DNA of 60,167 bases, taken from IMG/VR virus record IMGVR_UViG_3300017989_000015, positions 1-60,167 of that record. One strand, given 5' to 3'. The translations under genes were made by a program, and so were the position numbers. This DNA comes from a virus. The notes under the pieces were generated by a model that saw only the letters and a list, made by a program, of their open reading frames with translations, was not told the DNA's origin and did not search any database. Within the stretch, counting starts at the first letter, position 1. Each line of letters begins with the position of its first letter. Of this stretch, positions 1-8,196 are shown in pieces.

Positions 1-123
1 CGTCATCTGACGATCTCCGACAGCCGCCGTCGTCGCCAATGACACCTGTATCGACAATAATTGCCAAACCTTGGAAGCCGTTACAGCGATCGTTTTGTCG
101 CTGTCGTCTGCCGTTACATCTGC
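1..123. repeat. Direct terminal repeat, left copy
   Basis: The first 123 bases are identical to the last 123 bases of the window. A coding frame runs uninterrupted through the join, so this is the overlap of a circular or circularly permuted assembly rather than two biological gene copies. The length looks like an assembly overlap. Whether the virion DNA has defined ends cannot be decided from sequence alone. Confidence 0.97.
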
Positions 124-291
124 CGTGACGACGGTATCCCAAGGATCAGTAACTGCCACCGGCAAATCGCCCTGGTCGCTGGCAATGGTAACAGCAAATG
201 AGTTGGCCATTGTCTTCTGGCCCAACGATGCAGGCAAAATCCCTGCGAGGAATGCGGCGACATTAGAAACGACCTGAGTGATTCTAGGCAT
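1..291 (-). CDS. Virion-associated protein, N-terminal part (gene crosses contig ends)
   Basis: The ATG overlaps the TAA of the upstream gene (TAATG), suggesting translational coupling. The frame runs off the left edge and resumes at base 60044, giving a full protein of 183 residues. The N-terminus contains ANSFAVTIASDQGDLPV, a motif recurrent in phage structural proteins that precede tail-fibre genes. The rest is Ala/Thr/Val-rich and beta-prone. It sits between a 160-residue beta-rich protein and a repeat-containing putative receptor-binding protein, so a role in the adhesion apparatus is likely (inference). No enzymatic motif is visible. Confidence 0.85.
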   Translation of the reverse strand, partial: MPRITQVVSNVAAFLAGILPASLGQKTMANSFAVTIASDQGDLPVAVTDPWDTVVTADVTADDSDKTIAVTASKVWQLLSIQVSLATTAAVGDRQMT

Positions 292-773
292 TATGCTTGC
301 CCCCATCCGTTGCCGTCAGCAGGTGTCAATGAGCAGACGATCTCTAACGTCCCAGGAGCCCCTACGTTGCCGCTCTCTCGGGCGCCGATGCGTATCCTCT
401 CAATGCCTGATAATTGCAGCTCGTAGGCAACCGATTCTGCGGCTGCTCCCGTTGCTGTGTATGTAATATGACCTGATCGTTGTAGATCGCTCGCCACGTC
501 AGCTCCGGCGGCAAATGCGCCCAATTGCTCGATGGAGACGTCATGCCAAATGCCTACGCCCAGCGTCCCCGCATCCGTGCTGTACTCGCTTACTTCGATC
601 CGAATGTCAAAGGCGCCCGCTGCGCCACCCCTGACGTAGCGACATAGGACCGTAACATGGCTACAGCCTGGCGTAATGACCTCTTCCGGATCTGTGTCCC
701 ATGCTCCAGCCGCTGCCAGTACCGCACTTGCTCGCTGTACACTGACGGGTACAACTCCTGGTATGAACCCCAT
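291..773 (-). CDS. Beta-rich structural protein, first gene of the late operon
   Basis: 160 residues beginning MGFIPGVVPVS. This ATG is chosen because a GGGGGAG ribosome site lies just upstream; a longer frame to 878 runs through a terminator hairpin and is unlikely. The product is rich in Ala, Gly, Val and Thr, as in small phage fibre or neck-decoration proteins. I do not recognise the family. It is the first gene after the 912-940 promoter and is coupled by TAATG to the junction-spanning gene, so it probably begins the virion operon. Confidence 0.8.
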   Translation of the reverse strand: MGFIPGVVPVSVQRASAVLAAAGAWDTDPEEVITPGCSHVTVLCRYVRGGAAGAFDIRIEVSEYSTDAGTLGVGIWHDVSIEQLGAFAAGADVASDLQRSGHITYTATGAAAESVAYELQLSGIERIRIGARESGNVGAPGTLEIVCSLTPADGNGWGQA

Positions 774-792
774 TCGCTCCCCCTTTGAATAA

Positions 793-830
793 CAAAAAAC
801 GGACCGACACATTTCTGTGTCAGCCCGTTT
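793..830 (-). terminator. Intrinsic terminator / attenuator hairpin
   Basis: Read on the minus strand, AAACGGGCTGACACA pairs with TGTGTCGGTCCGTTT around a short AGAAA-type loop and is followed directly by six T residues. This is a classical rho-independent terminator. It lies about 75-110 nt downstream of the promoter at 912-940 and only 20 nt before the next start codon. It therefore either ends the upstream head operon or attenuates the late operon, making a short leader RNA. Confidence 0.85.
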
Positions 831-911
831 AGATGGGCGGGTCTTCGATTGTAGTGAGAAACGAAGCAGAAGCCTCAACTAGAATATTGAAACCGGTCCC
901 GCCTCGCCTCT

Positions 912-940
912 ATAGTATCACGGATCGCCCTCATTGTCAA
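912..940 (-). promoter_or_regulatory. Sigma70-like promoter of the late operon
   Basis: Minus-strand TTGACA (935-940), 17-nt spacer, TACTAT (912-917), with TG one base before the -10 element, resembling an extended -10. It lies inside the end of the 78-residue gene. It differs from the other promoters here in its -10 and in lacking the shared ATATGT spacer. It is the only strong promoter before the roughly 25-kb structural block. Confidence 0.75.
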
Positions 941-1154
941 GGGTATCGTCAAGCAAATGTCCAAGTAGCTCGTACCCGCCCCCTTTGGGCTCGAACCGCT
1001 TGACCTCGGGAGTCTGCCACATGCGCAGGTTGCCGTCCATCAGAACGAGTGTCACCTTCATAATGACGAACCCATTGCCTCTCTGCGTCTCTGCTACTCT
1101 CTGGAGACGATGTAGCAGATTTTGCCAGTCCCCTTCCTCATTATGTGGTCTCAT
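918..1154 (-). CDS. Small hypothetical protein at the end of the head operon
   Basis: 78 residues, acidic C-terminus (LLDDTLDNEGDP), no recognisable domain. The start follows a GGAGGAC ribosome site, and the gene overlaps the preceding one by 14 nt, so it is cotranscribed with the portal/MuF genes. The late promoter is embedded in its last codons. It could be a virion accessory protein; function unknown. Confidence 0.7.
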   Translation of the reverse strand: MRPHNEEGDWQNLLHRLQRVAETQRGNGFVIMKVTLVLMDGNLRMWQTPEVKRFEPKGGGYELLGHLLDDTLDNEGDP

Positions 1155-1545
1155 CGTCCTCCAATTCTATCCTCATATAGACGAATAGCTTCTGGGCCGT
1201 CTTGGGACAATACGCCTCAGCTTGAGGCGGGAATCCTGGGAGCATCGTTCTCAGCGGCTGTGCGGCTAACTGCTCATGGCTTCCGCCACAGTGCGGACAT
1301 TCTACCACATCGACGAGCTGCTCAGGTAGATCCCTCGGTAGTCGGGCACTCTTGTAAACGATGCGCGGTAGGTCTGCGCTGATCTGCATCTCTTCAGTAG
1401 CCTGCTCGATCACGTAGGTTCTGTCTGAGAGTTCCTTGATCCCATCGATGTCGAACTGGCTATAGCCGTCAGAGTTTGGCGGTGTCGCCCAGCCTCGCAC
1501 TACGTAACACTGCTTAATGGTCGGGAACATGACTGCTACGATCAT
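1141..1545 (-). CDS. Hypothetical protein with a Cys/His pair
   Basis: 134 residues. A possible zinc-binding segment, CPHCGGSH, lies about two thirds along, with a later lone cysteine (AYCPKT). The start has a good AAGGAGGAC site. It lies directly after the MuF-like head gene and overlaps the next gene. I do not recognise the family. Confidence 0.75.
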   Translation of the reverse strand: MIVAVMFPTIKQCYVVRGWATPPNSDGYSQFDIDGIKELSDRTYVIEQATEEMQISADLPRIVYKSARLPRDLPEQLVDVVECPHCGGSHEQLAAQPLRTMLPGFPPQAEAYCPKTAQKLFVYMRIELEDDETT

Positions 1546-1554
1546 TCGTCCTCC

Positions 1555-2466
1555 TTATGGTAGTCTAGGCAAAGGGCCTTTAGAACAAGGTTCCTTAGTG
1601 AGCTGAAGCGTACAGGCGCAAGCCCAGCCGTGGCATTCAAGATAGTCACATCCAGGCACCTGCGGCAGGATGCCTTTCTCGTGCCAGTAGCTCATGCGCT
1701 TGACCTTGCCGTGTAGCTTCAAACACGAGGCACAATGCTCAGCCTCGCCTAAAGTCCACACGGCCTTTTGGTCACGGCACCCGTAGGTCATGCCCAAATC
1801 GAACGCCTCGATCCACCGGGCCTCCCACATTCGTAAGCGTCCAGCGACCGCTCCCCACGTGCCGCCTTTGTCCCTGGTCCGTTCCAGAATCCACTCGCCG
1901 AATCCGACGATGTAGACATACTGAGAGGCAATAAAGTTCCGCATCTCGTTCCGCTCGACGTCGGTCATGTCCTCTTTGGTAATGCCGCACTTTGTCAGGC
2001 CCATCAGAAAAGCTCGGCGCAATCCGGTCTCCAATACGTCGTGCATCCCGTCGAAAAATTCCTTGATCGTAAACACGTCCTGCCAGAGACCTCTTGCTAC
2101 CTGGCGTAGGTCGCGCCCGAATCTCTCCCGAGCGCCCTGCTCAGACTCCTCCAGCGAATCAACGGATAGCAGGAGACATCCTTCTCCTCGCCCAGCATCA
2201 TACGCTTCTCTGAACAGCTTGCGCAGGTACTGCGCCCGCTCCTTGATCTTACCCTCCACCTCTGCCATTAGAAGCACTCGGCGCTCGATCTCCTTCTGGT
2301 TCAGCGTCCAGCGTTCTAGCTCCCAGCCAGTCATCTCGTCAAAGACGACCTGCCTGGTTCTCTGTCCGTTCACATAAGCGTCCCAGCAGAGATAGATTAC
2401 CTGACCAGCGGATAGCTCCCCGCCTTCCTCAAACTCCTTGATGACGACCTTAAATGCCTCATTCAT
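1555..2466 (-). CDS. Minor head protein, MuF-like C-terminal domain
   Basis: 303 residues. The N-terminal two thirds are helical. The C-terminus carries HCASCLKLHGKVKRM, then a run of cysteines (GCDYLECHGWACACTLQL), matching the Cys-rich end of phage MuF/SPP1 gp7-type minor head proteins, which bind the portal and are packaged with DNA. The start overlaps the portal stop (ATGA), the usual portal-MuF order. The Cys pattern may bind zinc. The family assignment rests on this motif and on gene position. Confidence 0.8.
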   Translation of the reverse strand: MNEAFKVVIKEFEEGGELSAGQVIYLCWDAYVNGQRTRQVVFDEMTGWELERWTLNQKEIERRVLLMAEVEGKIKERAQYLRKLFREAYDAGRGEGCLLLSVDSLEESEQGARERFGRDLRQVARGLWQDVFTIKEFFDGMHDVLETGLRRAFLMGLTKCGITKEDMTDVERNEMRNFIASQYVYIVGFGEWILERTRDKGGTWGAVAGRLRMWEARWIEAFDLGMTYGCRDQKAVWTLGEAEHCASCLKLHGKVKRMSYWHEKGILPQVPGCDYLECHGWACACTLQLTKEPCSKGPLPRLP

Positions 2467-4070
2467 CGAGCGCCCCCCACGTAGGTCAGCTCTACCAGCG
2501 CCCGTAGTGCCCGCAATTCATCCTCTAGCCCTTCTTCCGTCTCTTCCTCTTCCGGCGCCTCTTCTGATTCCTCTTCCTCGCCCTCTGGATACATCTGCTC
2601 AATTGTCGCTGTGATGATATCCGAGGTCAGGCCAAGCTGAGGCTGCTGCAGTGCGATTGTCGTCAGCACCTTCTGATCGATCATCCCCGTATCCCAGAAT
2701 GTGCCCAACGCCGCCACCATCACGTCAAAGTCCACATCGACCACCGAGCCAAGGCTGACGATGATCTCTCTGTTGTAGTCCTCTGGAATTTGACCCTGCT
2801 CGACTGCCGCATCCATCACGATTGTAAAGATGTCCTCGAACACAGACCGCCATAGGTTCTGATATTCACCCCACGCTCGAAGAGTAGGTCTCATGGCGAC
2901 CTCAGCGATGGCGCGATTCTGGGCCATGTCCGTCCTGCCTAACATGAAGGCAGGCGACTGTGTTCCCGTCGCCGCTTGTCCAATCAGCATCATACTGTCT
3001 TGTGCAGCATCACTCGCCCCAGTGGACATCGGCAGCCGCCTGGTATTGACGGCCTCATTCTGGACGCGGTAACTTCCTGCGCCTGGAGGCGGGTTATCCT
3101 CATAATTCTGGCCGACCGTATTCAAGCCGCTCTGTAGCTGGCTCTTCAGCATATCGACCATGCGCGGCCCACCCTTGACCTCATACTCCTCAATGACTGA
3201 GGCCACATTGCGAGCCACTGCTGCACGGTCAGTGGCAAACTGCTTGTATGCTTTGGCCCAGGGCTCAGAAGCGGTACAGAGCGGCCAGCCTCGGCCATCC
3301 ATCCCATAGAGGGAAACGTGAATGACCACCGGCACCAGCTCGGCATTCTGATCCGCTCTATCAGCACTAGGCGGCAACTTGACCTTGGCGAGGTTATCTG
3401 GGCCTGCTAGCCAGTCAGGATAGTAGCGGGTCTGCTGCTTCGGCCCGTTGCCTCGGTCTTCCATCCACTCGCGCTTGTAGTAGAGCGGCTGATCCTTGTC
3501 GCCTTCCATCGAGATAATCTCAGTAATCTCTTCTGTCTTGATCGTCCTAATCGAGCATTCGCCGTTGACCTTCTTCTTCCAGATGACCAGGAATAGCTCG
3601 CCATCTGTCAGGAGGCTGTTCGAGAGCTTGCGAATATGCCGGTCGCCCAGAATGCGCCGGTTCGCCTTGCTCGTCCAGAAGGCGTCCCATATCTCCTGCT
3701 CTTGCTCTTCCGCCTTCAGTGAGACCTCTTGCCCGAATCCATAGGCCGTCCACAGTTTGGTCATGGCCGAGATGAGCGGATCATACACTGCCCACCACCG
3801 TGCCCATTGAACGATCCTCAATCGATCCTTCTCATTCGGCCCAGCGGTACTCCCGAACGGGCTGACGATGACCTCATTCTGTTGGAGCCTCTGTAGCCAT
3901 GAGATCATACGCGGATCAAGCTCGCTCAACAGATGTTGTGACGTCATATGCCAGGGTGCTTTCCGATAGGCCGCTTCGTAGCCTGCTGCCTTGGCCCTTA
4001 GCGTCGTTACCTCCGATGCCGTCTGGACAACGGGACGCTTCTCTGCCCACCACTCACTCAGACGACTCAT
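2463..4070 (-). CDS. Portal protein
   Basis: 535 residues, normal for a siphovirus portal. It has a helical stem-like middle, a Trp-rich N-terminal region (LRIVQWARWWAVYDPL) and a strongly acidic C-terminal tail of Glu runs. It would form the dodecameric DNA channel at one capsid vertex and dock the terminase. Position supports this: downstream of terminase and immediately before the MuF-like gene, with 4-nt overlaps on both sides. Confidence 0.88.
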   Translation of the reverse strand: MSRLSEWWAEKRPVVQTASEVTTLRAKAAGYEAAYRKAPWHMTSQHLLSELDPRMISWLQRLQQNEVIVSPFGSTAGPNEKDRLRIVQWARWWAVYDPLISAMTKLWTAYGFGQEVSLKAEEQEQEIWDAFWTSKANRRILGDRHIRKLSNSLLTDGELFLVIWKKKVNGECSIRTIKTEEITEIISMEGDKDQPLYYKREWMEDRGNGPKQQTRYYPDWLAGPDNLAKVKLPPSADRADQNAELVPVVIHVSLYGMDGRGWPLCTASEPWAKAYKQFATDRAAVARNVASVIEEYEVKGGPRMVDMLKSQLQSGLNTVGQNYEDNPPPGAGSYRVQNEAVNTRRLPMSTGASDAAQDSMMLIGQAATGTQSPAFMLGRTDMAQNRAIAEVAMRPTLRAWGEYQNLWRSVFEDIFTIVMDAAVEQGQIPEDYNREIIVSLGSVVDVDFDVMVAALGTFWDTGMIDQKVLTTIALQQPQLGLTSDIITATIEQMYPEGEEEESEEAPEEEETEEGLEDELRALRALVELTYVGGAR

Positions 4071-4462
4071 GCCTTCCCCCCAATGATATAGATAGTGTCT
4101 GTCTCATCCCGGCACTTGGCTAAGGCTTCTTCCAGGCTACCAAGCGGTGTGTCTGCCGAGTAGCCGTTCCCGTTACCCTTTCCAGGAGAGACGTAGAAAC
4201 AGGAGTCGGGATCATCCGCCCCGATCTCGGCCAGGTAACGAGTTATCTTCTCGCCCGTCTCCTCCAACTGAGCGAAGTACGAATCTCTGTCCATACCCAG
4301 ATCGTCTACTATCAAAGGTATGTCCATACCCAGATCGTCTAGTATCAAAGGTGAGCCATGAGCAACGAGAGGCTCTTCTACGTCGCGCACAAAGGCCCTC
4401 TTCGGCATGGCCGCGGCTGCTACCGCTAGCACTACCGACCTCAGAAATCCGCGTCTATTCAT
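4067..4462 (-). CDS. Exported protein with Tat-like signal and beta-helix N-cap motif
   Basis: 131 residues beginning MNRRGFLRSVVLAVAAAAM, a twin-arginine-type leader. The middle has two copies of LDDLGMD/VDDLGMD produced by a 33-bp tandem duplication. The C-terminus, FYVSPGKGNGNGYSADTPL, resembles the N-cap of the two parallel-beta-helix proteins encoded elsewhere in this genome, but the helix itself is absent, so this may be a truncated relative. It lies between portal and packaging genes. Function unknown. Confidence 0.75.
   Translation of the reverse strand: MNRRGFLRSVVLAVAAAAMPKRAFVRDVEEPLVAHGSPLILDDLGMDIPLIVDDLGMDRDSYFAQLEETGEKITRYLAEIGADDPDSCFYVSPGKGNGNGYSADTPLGSLEEALAKCRDETDTIYIIGGKA
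4288..4353. repeat. 33-bp tandem duplication
   Basis: Two adjacent 33-base units, each starting TGTCCATACCCAGATCGTCT, differ at only two positions. Being a multiple of three, they keep the frame and duplicate an eleven-residue segment of the Tat-like protein. The near identity points to a recent slipped-strand event. Confidence 0.9.
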
Positions 4463-4682
4463 CTTCCACCTCTATTCCCATGCCGGACACCCAACACCCG
4501 ACCTTGAGTAGCCATATGCCTAGCCGGACGCGCCAGTCGCGCTTGACGTGAACCACCACCTGCATCGTGATCTCCTTCGCCAAGTCGCGCTCGCAGATAC
4601 ACGCTGCCCGTCGCTGTAGCTTTGGCCCGTTCGGATGCTGCTTTTCGTACTCAGCTCCCCACTGCTCCAGCGGACTAGCCAT
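4455..4682 (-). CDS. Small hypothetical protein
   Basis: 75 residues from MASPLEQW; this ATG has a GGGGGGAG ribosome site. A hydrophobic stretch (LGIWLLKVGCWVSGMG) near the C-terminus could be a weak membrane segment or a buried helix. It overlaps both neighbours by 8 nt. No family recognised. Confidence 0.65.
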   Translation of the reverse strand: MASPLEQWGAEYEKQHPNGPKLQRRAACICERDLAKEITMQVVVHVKRDWRVRLGIWLLKVGCWVSGMGIEVEDE

Positions 4683-4977
4683 TACTCCCCCCCTCAGCGC
4701 AGTCAGGGCACATCGCGCCATAAGTATCCTCGCTGAGTATCCAGCGCCAGCCGCAAGCCTCAGCACAATCCGCATGATTAGACCGCTGATCCAGCAGGTT
4801 CTCCCCGCAGACGATCAGCGTCGCCGCACACCCCTCCGTATGGTTGACGCAACGGATGGTCGATTCATAGTAGCTCGTTCTTATCGTCTCACAAGCCTGC
4901 TTGACCATGATCTCCCCCCTGAATCCTCGCCTCTTGATCTCAGCGATGTAGGCGTCTAGTTGGCTCGTGCCGTCCAT
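4675..4977 (-). CDS. Small cysteine-rich protein
   Basis: 99 residues from MDGTSQLDAY. Several cysteines (CVNHTEGC, CAEACGW, CPDCAEGG) suggest one or two zinc sites. It overlaps the upstream glycosidase-like gene and the downstream 75-residue gene, so it belongs to the packaging operon. I do not recognise the family. Confidence 0.7.
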   Translation of the reverse strand: MDGTSQLDAYIAEIKRRGFRGEIMVKQACETIRTSYYESTIRCVNHTEGCAATLIVCGENLLDQRSNHADCAEACGWRWILSEDTYGAMCPDCAEGGSNG

Positions 4978-6011
4978 ATCACATTCCCCCAATCTCCGCA
5001 GGCGCAGTAGGCACACCACTGAATCTCTTCGTTCCCCGGCTCGATGAACATCTGCCCGACGTACTGAATGCCGCCGATCTCTTGCTGATATTCAGGCGAG
5101 ACCGGTGAATATCCTCTGGCCGTCCCTGCCTTGAGCAATGCCGCATTATAATTGAGAGGGATGATGTGCTGCTGCCCAATCTCAGCCATGACCTTACCGA
5201 TGTCCGCTGGCGAGCTTGCCAGCCAATCGACTATTCGCTTGGTCACAGATTCGTTATGGGCAAAGCTCGGCCAGGTCTCGTCCTGCCAGGTGAAAGGCGT
5301 TGCGGCTATAATGGCCTCGTCCTTATCCCACTTCTCTGATGTCTCCTGTAACTGGCGCACATACTCTGCCTCGTCGCCCTTGAGCTGGTAGCGCCAACCG
5401 CTTGTCTCTGGGTTGCCGTTCTCGTCGATGCCGGTCTCGCTGATGATGATGCGAGGCTCTGCGTATCCAGACTGAGCGAGAATCTCCAATACCCTGCGGT
5501 ATCTGCCCAGCCAGTAGGTATCCCAGTTCATCGTCTTATAGCCGTACTCGTGCAGGCCCAGGTAGTCGCCGATCCCTTGTCCTAGAATAGGCCAGAGGTT
5601 CAGTTCGGGATTGCCCACGCTGAAGCAATAGGAGAGCGTCTGGTGTCCTATCTGGTTCAGGTAGTACGTCCGCCACCTCTCGAATTGCGCAAGAGCATTG
5701 GCCTCTTCTTCTGTGACAATGTATGGCTCATTCGGCCCTTCGATGATCTGGCACCATCGGCACTTTGCTAGCTTCGGTTCGGCCATCGCCATCCACTCAT
5801 CCGCTCCCTGCTTGCCCTTGTAGATCAACTGCTTGTCAGGCTCGCCTTGCCCGAACCAGAGCCGCCCGATGTAGGTCATCCCTCCCAGCGGTGGCCCATC
5901 GTAGAGGTCGGGATGCATGATCTTTAGAAGGTTGACTCGTGACCGAACGATCTCCGTCTTGAGCCAGGGCTCGATGCCCGGCTTTTGGATATGGAACGTG
6001 AGCTTCGCCAT
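4956..6011 (-). CDS. Clan GH-A-type glycoside hydrolase-like protein
   Basis: 351 residues. The start is placed at MAKLTFHI, behind a GGAG site. Two motifs match the TIM-barrel clan GH-A: EGPNEP, whose Glu would be the acid/base, and, about 95 residues on, IISETGID, whose Glu would be the nucleophile. No signal peptide is seen, so the protein would be a virion component or a lysin released by holin. It sits between the large terminase and portal genes, an unusual place for a glycosidase. It could act on host surface polysaccharide; the substrate is unknown. Confidence 0.7.
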   Translation of the reverse strand: MAKLTFHIQKPGIEPWLKTEIVRSRVNLLKIMHPDLYDGPPLGGMTYIGRLWFGQGEPDKQLIYKGKQGADEWMAMAEPKLAKCRWCQIIEGPNEPYIVTEEEANALAQFERWRTYYLNQIGHQTLSYCFSVGNPELNLWPILGQGIGDYLGLHEYGYKTMNWDTYWLGRYRRVLEILAQSGYAEPRIIISETGIDENGNPETSGWRYQLKGDEAEYVRQLQETSEKWDKDEAIIAATPFTWQDETWPSFAHNESVTKRIVDWLASSPADIGKVMAEIGQQHIIPLNYNAALLKAGTARGYSPVSPEYQQEIGGIQYVGQMFIEPGNEEIQWCAYCACGDWGNVIWTARAN

Positions 6012-6012
6012 C

Positions 6013-7626
6013 TTAATAGTCTCCAATCCGATATTGGCTTTGACGCATATTCGACCTCGGCGCCGCGGCTTGTTCTGCGTTCAGTAGAATAGGCCCAAAC
6101 ACACCATGAAGGATGCTATCGCTCAGGTCAGTCGAGCGGCCTATGTCCGACCTTACGTCCTCCTTGGCAATTACGCTCTTCTGATTGCGAAGGTTGACGC
6201 CGGCACTCCTCATTGCTAGTAGCTCCATCTGTAACTCTTCGTTCTGTGGAATCCAGAGTCCGATGTCCCCTTTGCCGCTCAAAAAGTCGGCCAGCCCAAA
6301 CCAGGCGGCAGAGCGCCAATTCGTGAACCCAAATATGCCCGCTTCGTCCATAAGCTCTGTGCGATTCCCTGCCATAAAAGCAATCGCCGGACAGCCCTGC
6401 GTCCTCAACCAGTGCAGGATACCTGCGCCAATACCGATGCCGTCAACGCTCACCGTCGCCTGTGGATTCTTCCGCCACTGAGCCAGCACATAGGCGGCAA
6501 GCTCCATCGTGGCGATGTTCGGGTCTTCCGCGTGTTTGATCACTTCTAGGTCTCCAACGATATGCCCATCATAGATAAAGGCAATCGTCGAGCTATCATT
6601 CCCAGCCAGCCCGCCGCCCACGTCTATGCCTATGTGCGTCATCACACTAGCCGAGCCATGGTCCCGCGTCCGGCCTCGTGCCTCCCATTCTGCATGTAAC
6701 TCATTGCTCCTGGTAATCCAGCGCAGGGTCATCAGGCCATGAACGCTACCTTCTGAGAACTGGCCCTCGACGCGATTTTGAAACTCGGCACTCTCTTCGC
6801 CCCATTGCTCGCGCCTTTGATCGATCCATTCCTGAGCCACTCGCCCCGCCGCGACCGCCTCTTCCTTGGTAACGTGGCGTACCCACCAGTCGGTGTAACC
6901 TCTTTGCTGACTGTGGATCTGGTAGAATCTGCCCACTGGATCGCCTGGCGTACTGATTGCCAACACGAACGCTCGCCTATCCATCCCTACGCCAGCCTGA
7001 GAGAAGACTCCTTCCATCGCATCCCACATCGGATCCGGGATGGCCTTGGCCTCATCAAAGATGACCAGCACTTCCTTCGCGTGACCGCCCTCCATGCGGT
7101 GATGGTCCGAACTAGTCAACGCCGCTGCGTACCCATGCTTCAGGTTCAGCCGCTGATTCAGCAGTTCCTTGCCGATCCGGTAGGGCTGTGGGCGCGCAAT
7201 AATATCCCAGTTGAGATTCCTTGCTACCAGATGGATCTCCGGCCATAGAAAGAGGACGAGCTGCGCCCAGGCGGTGGCCGTCGTAAGCGCCTTCCAGTCG
7301 AGCCCGAGTGCGTCTCGTGTCAAGGCGAACCAATGAATAACCCCTGCTGCGATTCTCGTCTTGCCGAGTCCATGAATCCCTCTTGCTGATACGCGGCTCT
7401 CAGTAATCAGACTGCTGACGATCTCTAGCTGATAATCCGTCGCCCCTTGCTGGCTGTTCTCTTCAGGCCAGATAATACAATCGCGAAAGAAGCCCGCTGG
7501 GTCGTCGTAGTATTTCTCCCCAAACTCCTGGAAAGGCGTCTTGGGTTCCTGGAATGTGCCAGCCTCTTTGCGCCGGTCAATCTCGCGATCTATGAGCACT
7601 AGCTCCATCTCAGCTAGGGCATTCAT
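6013..7626 (-). CDS. terL: Terminase large subunit
   Basis: 537 residues. The ATPase half has a Walker A-like GIHGLGKT near residue 85 and a Walker B/catalytic Glu in VLVIFDEA. The nuclease half carries GIDVGGG and VSVDGIGIG, supplying conserved acidic residues of the RNase H fold. It pumps DNA into the prohead and cuts concatemers. It overlaps the small-subunit gene by ATGA. Length and order are normal. Confidence 0.95.
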   Translation of the reverse strand: MNALAEMELVLIDREIDRRKEAGTFQEPKTPFQEFGEKYYDDPAGFFRDCIIWPEENSQQGATDYQLEIVSSLITESRVSARGIHGLGKTRIAAGVIHWFALTRDALGLDWKALTTATAWAQLVLFLWPEIHLVARNLNWDIIARPQPYRIGKELLNQRLNLKHGYAAALTSSDHHRMEGGHAKEVLVIFDEAKAIPDPMWDAMEGVFSQAGVGMDRRAFVLAISTPGDPVGRFYQIHSQQRGYTDWWVRHVTKEEAVAAGRVAQEWIDQRREQWGEESAEFQNRVEGQFSEGSVHGLMTLRWITRSNELHAEWEARGRTRDHGSASVMTHIGIDVGGGLAGNDSSTIAFIYDGHIVGDLEVIKHAEDPNIATMELAAYVLAQWRKNPQATVSVDGIGIGAGILHWLRTQGCPAIAFMAGNRTELMDEAGIFGFTNWRSAAWFGLADFLSGKGDIGLWIPQNEELQMELLAMRSAGVNLRNQKSVIAKEDVRSDIGRSTDLSDSILHGVFGPILLNAEQAAAPRSNMRQSQYRIGDY

Positions 7627-8153
7627 TCAGGCCAGTTCTCGTCAGCCATAATCTCTGATGCTAATTTCCCTATCCTGATCCCTTCTCGCAGGGCAATGAT
7701 CTGAGCATCTGATAGACTCGCATAGTCTACGTTGACGTTGAAGCTCTCCATCTTGGTTGGCTCGCCTACAATGTCGCGAATCTCCCCGTTCGCTTCTAGC
7801 ACCATATCCAGGTCGCCTTTCGCCCAGGCTGCCCGCTGAACCTCGAAGGCGGTGGCGAGCATGTGGCCGTAGTACTCTTTAATCTTCTCAGCCGACTGAT
7901 CCCGCCATTCTCCCTTTAGTTCTTCGATGTCACGCTCGATGGTCTTCCTATCATAAGGATTGCCTGTCCTTGGGTTCACGGTATAGGATGGATTTGGTTC
8001 TTGGTATCCGTCGCGGCCCGCTCGTGTCTCCTGAGATAGTGCCGTCACAATCTCATGCGTCTTGAGACCACGAATCAGCAGCGACGCTATGCGCTGCCTG
8101 CGTACCTCGTGCATATTAGGTGACCATCGTCTATCTATCGCTCGTACGGACAT
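7623..8153 (-). CDS. Terminase small subunit (putative)
   Basis: 176 residues: an N-terminal HTH-like stretch (RRQRIASLLIRGLKTHEIVT), a basic middle and a helical C-terminus, consistent with a DNA-recognising small terminase subunit. It is directly upstream of terL with a 4-nt overlap. The start follows a strong stem-loop (8170-8193), and the spacing to a clear ribosome site is poor, so the true start or its control is uncertain. Confidence 0.8.
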   Translation of the reverse strand: MSVRAIDRRWSPNMHEVRRQRIASLLIRGLKTHEIVTALSQETRAGRDGYQEPNPSYTVNPRTGNPYDRKTIERDIEELKGEWRDQSAEKIKEYYGHMLATAFEVQRAAWAKGDLDMVLEANGEIRDIVGEPTKMESFNVNVDYASLSDAQIIALREGIRIGKLASEIMADENWPE

Positions 8154-8169
8154 ATATATGGGAGTCCTT

Positions 8170-8193
8170 TATAGGAGGCCCGTCCCTCCTATA
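8170..8193 (-). promoter_or_regulatory. Perfect stem-loop before the terminase genes
   Basis: TATAGGAGG and CCTCCTATA form a 9-bp perfect inverted repeat around a 6-nt loop, between the transporter stop and the terS start. It has no U tract. The left arm itself contains an AGGAGG ribosome-site-like sequence, so pairing would hide it. It may be an RNA processing site or a translational control element (inference). Confidence 0.6.
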
Positions 8194-8196
8194 TAT

